From positions 3,400,001-3,464,000 of the forward strand of contig JANCRA010000003.1 of assembly GCA_024362935.1 (NCBI GenBank): 64,000 nucleotides of DNA, read 5' to 3'. Of the stretch, positions 55,374 through 64,000 are shown piece by piece. Each line of letters starts with the position of its first letter. Positions within the stretch are counted from its first letter, which is position 1. Source of the stretch: Setophaga petechia. Its lineage: Eukaryota; Chordata; Aves; Passeriformes; Parulidae. Both the position numbers and the translations under genes were made by a program. Below the pieces are notes generated by a model that saw nothing but the letters and a program-made list of their open reading frames with translations, ran no database searches and was not told the DNA's origin.

Positions 55374-57501
55374 AAGCAGAGCCATATCATATCTCAAGAA
55401 AATCCAGCTTTTCCTTTCACTAACTACGTGGCATTCTTCAAGTTTCTAAATTAATAAAATGGCACAGAACTTCCATAACTATTTTTTAAAGTAAAAATAA
55501 ACACTTTAGACCATGAAGAACTCCCCCAATTTCAGCAGCAGCAAACAGAGATGCTTAATCTGTCTGTGCTCAGAGAGCCCACTTGAAAAGCAAGGAAAAC
55601 AGGGTGTCTGCAATTGCAAACCCCTCACATATGTCATCTAGTAATGCTTGTCAGTGTAAAAATCCACTTTGCATTGATTTATGTGTCAGCAAGCTCCCTG
55701 CAGTCACAGAAACTGCAGAAGGAACCCTGTGCCTTCGAATGCCAAGGAAAACCCCAATGACATGAGCACCTTGGTAATCCCTTCTTTAACTTCTGAGCTG
55801 AACTGGAGGATGCAAACTTTCACCCCACGGTGCATCCTGCTTTCATGCAGGGATTTAGGGAACTGCTGAGCCCTGCATTTTTCTCAGAGGATCCCAGGTG
55901 AGGGACATCCACTAAACTCGAAGTACTTTGCTTTAAAGAACTTTCTCTGTGCAGCACGTGTGATTTAATTGGTGCCAGATGAAAATGCAGCTTGGTTTAA
56001 TGTAGAGGAGACAAGCCCACATGCATCACGTCCCACATCCCTGCCTGGAAGACAGGAACCCTACACAGCTAGTAAGAACAGAACAGACAAGAGACACTTA
56101 TTTTATCTGTAATACCACTGGAATAAAAATTCAAAATGTGTCTTAATGCTGCAGATGTGACACTTGTTTTCCCCTCCTTTCCAGGTAACCTGCCTTGACA
56201 AAAATCACCTATGAACAGGGCTGATCCTTCCACCCACCAGTCACAGAGACCTAGCAGGGCATAAAGGTCTGTGTGAAGGAATTGCTTTTTAGAAACACAG
56301 CATAAAGCTGAAAAAGGCCAGGAATAAAATGCAAGCTTCATTAAAACTCGTGCTGAAATTCCCACGTAAGCCTTAGAGAGCTAAGATTTCATCCCAGTGT
56401 CAAAATGCATTTGTGGAGGACCCCCTTTCATGAGGAAGCTTCTGAGAGTTATTGCAACAGAAACAATATCCAAAAATGATGACTCTTATCATATAGATAA
56501 GATTACATAGTTTTTCACTAAATTCATCCCCTCTTCCAAACTGTTAGCAGTCTTTATTGCAGAGTGCTGCCAAGCCCCAGACTCACCCTTTCCACAAATT
56601 CGTGCTCTACCACAAAAGCAAACTATGCCATTAACATATACCTAACTTTTCTGCTGATAGCATTTGTGAAAGCAAGACAAAACTTGCATGGCTCAACTTG
56701 CTGGATGACTCTGCCCATGGGACAGGTCCATAAATCCCAGCCCTGATCTAGAGACTTGCTCAATTCTGTACCCTCTGCACTTGCACAGTGCTGAGCACAG
56801 GTCAGTATCACTCAGAGCTCTGAATGCACTGAAGAAGTGAACACAACATTAGTAATAACAGGCACAGCCTGCTGAGAACATCATGGGAGAGAACATTGCC
56901 CTTAGGATGGTCCTTATTAAACATCCCAAATACTAATGGCAGTAAAAGGCAGTCACCTTAATGTGATTTAGCCCAGTGCTCTCACAAAACACCTTTCAGC
57001 TCAGCAAAACACCTGGTGCTCTTAAGATCTAGGGCACAGCCAAGGCTGGGGCGAGATCGCATCAATCTTTGCGAGCCTCAGATAAGCCTCAGTGTATTTT
57101 CACTGTGCTTTAAAAGAAGAAAAAAGAATTTTTTTATTGCAGGGAGTGCATTGAGATTACCCTGAAGACAGGTCTGCTTGTCCCTTTCCCCAGGCACAGC
57201 AGCCCTAAGGACAGAGGGCTCTCCCCGTGGGCTTTGGCTCTCCTTAAGTGGAGCCCAGCTGTGGAGAGGGCAAAGACCCTGCAAAGCAGAGGCTGCCTTG
57301 CTCCCCCATGCTTTGGGCAGGACCTGCAGCCTGTGATGCTGCCACAAACACGGCCCTTCAACGCTGACCTAAAATGCTTCACAAGCTCCAAGGTGTTAAG
57401 GTGTCTCCAAAGGAGACATTGCTCCCCCAAGGGAACATGGTGGGATCTCTCCATCGCTCTAACAGCAGCTCCATCCTTCCCAAACACCTTGGCATGGAGA
57501 G

Positions 57502-57535
57502 GGGCATCCAGCAGGGCATCCAGCAGGGCATCCAG
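57502..57535. repeat. 12-bp tandem repeat, nearly three copies
   Basis: gggcatccagca repeated almost three times. It is in frame in the overlapping ORFs but shows no other coding sign. Confidence 0.85.
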
Positions 57536-60284
57536 CTCTCCCACTCTCCCACACAGAGGGCAGAGTCCTGGTCACCGTTTCATGGCCACCCTGTCACAGC
57601 CACCCCGTTCCTCTCTGCTCAGCTCCTTGATGCTTTGCTCATGGCTGCACACTGTGAGGGCTTCTCCCACAATTTTAACCTGATGAGCAGCCAAAGATGA
57701 GGTAAAAAGGAAGGGTTCACAACATTCCTAAAGAGAAAGTGCCCAAATAATGTTGAAAATTTAATCTATGATTGCTTTTAACACCAGGCTAGACACCACA
57801 CCAAGCCTGCACACCGTGTTCCCGCTACACCCGCTCCCAGTCCTGACTTTCCACATTTTAAAATTATTACACTTTTGTCTATAAATTTTGTTATTAGGAT
57901 CCATCTCTGGTAACTCTGAGTAATTTGTCTCCATCAACACTTCATTTTGAACGCATTGCTTCTATTTCACCTGAAGTAGAGCCTATCTGCTGAAATTCCT
58001 GCCTGATTTTTTCCACCAGTACCCACAGCCTATTAGAAGTTATTACCTGTACCTACAAACCTTCTCTTGGTTGTTAAGAAAAGATTTACGATCAAGAAGT
58101 GCAATGGGATTGCATAAATGTGACAAATCTCAAAAGAGAATGTTCCTGAACCAGGAAGGGTGACAGAAAGGCTTTTGGGGGGAATGCTGAAAATCTATTT
58201 TAAAAAACAATCATCAGTCTTTCCTTCACCCCATTCCTCAAATTGTCAATGAAAAATCCCTTGGAACCTGGTGAATCCAAGTCTAAAAACAAACCCAGCA
58301 GACCAAATCCTTGTCTTCTTCCGAGCACTGGCAAGAGATACTTGAACCAGATTTGCTCCACTGTACACTATTCAATTTGGATTAAACAGTACTGAATCCA
58401 ATGAAAATTACTATTTCTATAAAGGATAAATAAGGCTATGTCCTGGATGACAAAAATAAGAACTAAATCATGTTTCAGCTCACAACACTGACAACTTACA
58501 TGAGTTAAATATGAATTCCCAATGTACTTTCCTCTTTGCGTCCAACAGGGAAGATTTACCTCTCTAGTGAGCACCATGCTTAGACATCATCAGTAGCACA
58601 GAAAAAGCAGAATGAATGACCAGATCAGCATGATTTATGCTCCTAAATTAAACCAGGTTAAAAACTGGAGGGGATTCATGCTTTTAAAGTATAATGTTCA
58701 AAAGCCTTCTGAGCTTTTCCAATTTTTGATGTCTCAAAGCTTTACTGAGCTTTCACCAGGGATGATGTGGGATTTAATTAGAACATGATACAAAACCATG
58801 GCATTCCCAAACCATGCTCCCAGCCCTACCACTGACATGCTGCCTGACCTAGGGAAATCAGCTGTGATGCCCCAAGCCCCCATTCACGCCACAATTTGAT
58901 GAACAGGTTGAGAAAACCTCTATATGTCCTCTTCCACAAGGAGCCATGAAGTGTAATTAAATTCCACCCAACACTTTGAAATTGTCAGAGGGAAAGTGCT
59001 ATATAAATGCCTATTAATTAAGCCTGCATTTAATATTCTGGGAAATAAATACACTATTCTGGGAAAGCAGCTCTTGGAGATCGGGCAGCTACAGGGCTTG
59101 ACAGGGAGTCAGCTGCCGACCACAGAACTGACAGAGGCAACACGACAGGGAGGAAGCCCCCCAAAAACAGCTCAATACAAAGCTGGCATTTTAACACACA
59201 ACATTTTAAAACAAATTCCAACTCCTCATGCCACTCCTGCTCATGAAGAAAATCCATGAAGCACCAGTTCACTACCTGCTGTCCAAATCTGCTCCAAGCC
59301 GGCACACCAGACCATGCTGGTGTGACTGAGAGGTACATCCAGCAGTGTGCAATATGGAAAGGTGGAAAGGAACATTTTTCAGCATAATTTCACAACCCAT
59401 TGGTGTCTTGATTAATACTAAATGTAGTAACTTTTCTCTATGCTCTGCTCTGCTCACCTTTCCCACTCCTGTCCCCAGGTGTACGCTGGCACAGCAGTGC
59501 TTCCCCGTGGCAGCATCACCCTAAACTTGGGCTGACCAAGGAGTTATCTTTTAACAAAACCCAAAGCTGAGCTCTCCTATATTTGTGCAAACACTCCTAT
59601 GTCTCAGTAGCTCTGTGCCAGTGCAAAAATTACATTAAAAAATGAATATAACTAGCACAGGACTTGCCTAAAGCAGCATCTACACCAGCACACCCAAAGA
59701 GACAGTGGGCTGCAAACACACCGTAACTTTAATGGAGCTGTGTACAATGCTCTTGATCAGTGCTTTGCACTAGAAAGGGTGAAATTAACTCCAGCAGCAA
59801 GGAATAACTGGATGCCACAGTCCTGAACTTGCCCTGTAAATATTCACCTTACAGAGGAGCCGTAAATGACCAAGTGCAGACAGTTCTTAACCCATTTGCT
59901 CAGCCACAGGATTGCCATCATCCAAACCACAGGCACTCCCTCACCGCTTTCCCGGCACCTTCGCCACAGACTTTAAAGTGCCACAGAATTACAAAAAAAC
60001 TTTGAACCCCCTGAATGGAAACAGTTGCAAGTCCTAATTATTACCAAACTAAAGAACAAGAAAAAATATTTCAAAATTTAAAGATCCTATGAGCGAAGAG
60101 GATAAACTGATAATCATAAAAGAGAAGAAGGTTCGAATTGGCAGTCGTGATCGCGATGCGCGAAGTGCGGGGAGACAGGGCAAGGACCGCGAGGGGATGC
60201 TCCGGAGGGGATGAGCGGATCGCGTTCCTTGAAGGCACCGCTTTGGCACGGACCCACCGGCGCGGCAACGCCGGAGGGACCGAG

Positions 60285-60333
60285 GGATGGATGGATGGAT
60301 GGATGGACGGACGGACGGACGGACGGATGGATG
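60285..60333. repeat. (GGAT)n-(GGAC)n microsatellite
   Basis: About five GGAT units, then about five GGAC units and two GGAT-like units. It lies in intron 1 only 23 bases from the exon 1 donor. The GGAC block may have arisen by T-to-C change and spread within the array. Length variation here would alter the start of intron 1. Confidence 0.9.
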
Positions 60334-60347
60334 CATGACGGGGGCTA

Positions 60348-61080
<733 letters not shown>

Positions 61081-64000
61081 CTGAAGGCACCAAGATATCT
61101 CTTGGAGGATTCCCCCCTCTCTCCGTGCGAGGCAACAGGAGGCGGATTTAGGGTTTCTCTCCTCGTATTTTCTCTTTTCTCCTCGTATTCAGAGAGCAGG
61201 CTCTGCCGCGCCGGAGCCCCAGAGGAGCAGGTGAGTCAGTGCCGGGAGCCGCCACACCCGAGCTCCCGAGTACGCTCTGCCCTGTTCCTGACCCAGCCGC
61301 CCTCCTCCCTCCAGCCCTTTCTTGACTAGGACAGTATTTTTTAAAGCTATGGACAGTAAAATCCTGGAAGGAATTTCTCGACCTACGGCTTCTGCCTCTG
61401 CTAATTTAGCATGCTGCTGCAGACAGGAAAGGATGGTAGAAGGAACTAAGACATGGGAAATCAGTGCTTGTTCAGAGCAGGAGCACGCTCTGCAGAGCAC
61501 ATCCCGCTGTGCCGCACGCTCCTGCCCTGCTTGGCACAAGCAGCAATGCTTCTCCCAGAGGACATCATTCCACTGTGGAAAAATCAATTTATTTATTTTT
61601 TCATTCTGCTTGCAACACCTGCTCCTTCCTGTGCTTGAGTCTTGGTCCAGCAAGGCACACTGGGGTCACCTGCACTCCACGGCTTAAAGTTTAAAATTTC
61701 TACCACACCAGGAGCTGTCGCTGGAGCAGCACTTTCCTGGGTGCCACTACTGCTGTTCCTGGAAAATGTCTGATTTTCCTTTCATTTAAATAAATGGAAA
61801 TCAGGAGCAGCTCAATTGGGAATGCTGACAGAAAACAAGTTTGAGGCGTCAACCAGACCCAATTTGTCAAACATTCCTGTTTTCCTCCCAGGTCTGGGAT
61901 CTTCAAGGCTTTCCTTAGAGTGGTGTGGTTTAAAAGATGCTCCTGCTGAGCACTGCTCTGAGGTGCAGGAGAATTTTTCTCCCGGTAATTGGGTGGTGGA
62001 GGGCAACACCTTTGTTTGTTTCAAGTGAGCCGCAGCACACCTAACCCAGCTGTGCACAGGCAAATACTGTGTCTGGACAGTGCTGCCAGAACCTCTGCTC
62101 CCCAGTTCCCTCCCTCACAACCAATCTGAATTTTTCTACTCATTTCCCAACCTCATTTTGAAACCTAAACTTGCTACTTGTCCTCCCACGCCCCTTTTCA
62201 TCAAACCCCTTCTTGTTCACCCTTTCCACTAAACTTTTCATCGCGCCCAAGAGTCACTCCATCCTCCCTGCTCTATCTCCTCAACTTCAGATCCCTCGTT
62301 TTTAAGTTCTCTTGCTGTATTTCCAGTGGCACTAATTAAACAATAGGTTATGGAGAGGGACAAGCTCCAAAAACATATCTTTAAATGTCACAGATATCAG
62401 AGAGAAATGGCAAGACGTGGTGGGATGTTTCTACACCAAGGTTGGAAAAAACTCCAGAGGACACTTTCTTTTCCTGGAATGCTGGACGAGGCTAAAGATA
62501 ACCTTGAAAAGAAGAGTCTGACAAAGAAAGCAAACTGGGAACTGCAAAGAGACTCTTGTCTTCTTTTGGGAATCTTCAAACTGTGCCTGGAAACAGCATC
62601 GAACCACCAGGCAGGAAACTGTCAGAAAGGTTTGAGGTCAGTGTAAGTAGGAAAAAGACAGCTAAGGAGCTTCTTTCCACATCAAAAATACCCCAGTCTC
62701 AACCTGCTGTTCTCAAGTGCAGCAGAAGACCCATTGTGATTCAAAATGCCTTTTTTTTTCCAGAATAGGTAAGTCAAAACAATTTCAATTTTAAGGAATT
62801 CATTAATTGCTAAAACATTAAAAAGAAAAAAGAAAAGTAGTCTAAGCTAAATGTAACAACATTCCTGATGGATGATCAGAGCATTCCTAGTTCTTCTTTC
62901 TTCCTGGCTTGCAAACTTTGTTTCTTTAAGGGAAGAAATTAGTTTTCCTTTCCTAAAAGGAAAAATGCAGAAAGGGAATGAGCACATCGCCATACCAGAG
63001 TAAAAACAGTCACAATTCGTTCCTCTTCTGCTTCACCATTTCCTTTCTTCTGAAATTTGAAGCACCTGCTCAGGGTGACTTTCCTCTTTTCTGGTGTTTC
63101 TACAAAAGGCACAATCCCCCAGATCCACCCAGCAGTGGGCAAGCACTGAGCTCCCACAGCAAGTGGAGACAGCACACACCATGAACTTGAGCTGCACGTG
63201 GTGAAGAGCTGACCCTTGGAATCTAAACCTACAGGAGAGGGTTATTTTCCTTCAGGGACTATTAAACATTTCAGAACTGGTTCTTATTCACAGCACAGAG
63301 CTTTAAATGTGTCTTCTGTGAATTTATGAATTGAAGAATCATCGCTCCCAGGGCTCCTAGGAGAGGAGGGAGACACAGAGCAGCATAAACAGGTCAGGCA
63401 CTGATCCAATGCAACAGCCTGAGTCATTGGCACATCCCAGCTGCTGAACAGCTCCACATCCCCTTTGCTCTCAGTGCTGAGTGTAACAAGGTGAGTCAGG
63501 TTCCCTGGGACCGCCCTGGGGACCCAGTGAGACTCACCCGTGCAGGTCTAAAAATGTTGTGAGCAGAGCTGAGTCATGGGATACCCTTGGCAAGGCTCAG
63601 AGCTGATTGCTAGCCCAGGTGCACACAGAAGACTTCCCATTCTGAAAACCACCATCAGGATGAACGTGGGCTTTGGTTATAAACAATGTGATTTGTGCAT
63701 ATGAATTCCAAATTAGCAATATGTGATTTCCAATGACCTGCATGTATCACTGACACACAGCTCAAGTGGGAAACAAATGCCAGAGACAGACATTTGAAGG
63801 ATTTAACATCCTTCATTTTAACATCCTTAACATTTAATGGTGGAAAAGTAGGTAGAGTTTTCTCCTTAAAGGCAAAAAAATCTGCACCAAAGAATGTGAC
63901 AGAAGAGACTTTTCAACTAAGAGGCATTAGACCCTTAATAAATCTTTCTCCATGAGTGAAGTACATCTGTTATCAGACACTGGGGTGGGACAACAGGGGA
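61081..64000. other. Upstream flank of KCNH5, no gene recognised
   Basis: GC content falls quickly beyond about 61080. I find no exon with recognisable similarity, no CR1 or LTR signature and no divergent promoter with a clear downstream coding exon. ORFs of 120-154 codons at 61189-61687 lie on both strands over the same bases and have no family features. Confidence 0.7.

Noticed and set aside
55131..55454. ORFs on both strands with regular short peptide repeats
   Set aside because: They are direct translations of the GGAA/GGGA array.
61189..61687. Opposed ORFs of 154 and 121 codons upstream of KCNH5, possible divergent gene
   Set aside because: They cover the same bases on both strands and have no domain, so they are most likely chance.

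Overview
This window is vertebrate nuclear DNA, almost certainly from a bird and probably a passerine. It holds the 5' half of one gene on the minus strand: KCNH5 (EAG2, Kv10.2), a voltage-gated potassium channel of the ether-a-go-go family. Seven coding exons can be placed to the base. Each has canonical GT/AG splice sites and the reading phase is continuous throughout: exon 1 at 60356-60428, exon 2 at 47090-47213, exon 3 at 40967-41073, exon 4 at 36339-36467, exon 5 at 21929-22044, exon 6 at 17637-18029 and exon 7 at 2228-2657. Together they encode 1372 nt (457 complete codons plus one base). The product covers the N-terminal PAS-cap, the PAS (eag) domain, the linker, S1-S5, the pore loop with a GFG selectivity filter, and the first residues of S6. 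The rest of S6, the C-linker, the cyclic-nucleotide-binding-homology domain and the C-terminus lie beyond position 1.

Layout by region. 1-2227 is the start of intron 7. 2658-17636 is intron 6, 18030-21928 intron 5, 22045-36338 intron 4, 36468-40966 intron 3, 41074-47089 intron 2 and 47214-60355 intron 1. About 60130-61080 is a GC- and CpG-rich promoter/5'UTR region with a CCG-repeat leader. 61080-64000 is upstream sequence in which I recognise no gene. No convincing plus-strand gene, tRNA, rRNA, CRISPR array or bacterial element is present.

The non-coding DNA carries typical avian retroelements. There are about seven 5'-truncated CR1 LINE tails, all in the same orientation, and one probable MIR SINE. 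There are five LTR copies from four apparent families. These include a 445-bp solo LTR with a perfect 6-bp target duplication in intron 2, a 431-bp LTR with 8-bp terminal inverted repeats beside exon 6, and a 647-bp LTR that starts about 9 bases past the exon 5 splice donor. Several microsatellites and a 34-bp minisatellite with alternating units are also present.

The observations most worth following are three. Retroelement ends sit within about 10-70 bp of three consecutive splice donors. A strong-context upstream ORF overlaps the KCNH5 start codon across the first splice junction, provided transcription starts upstream of it. The leader carries a CCG repeat. I found no evidence for an undescribed multi-gene system.
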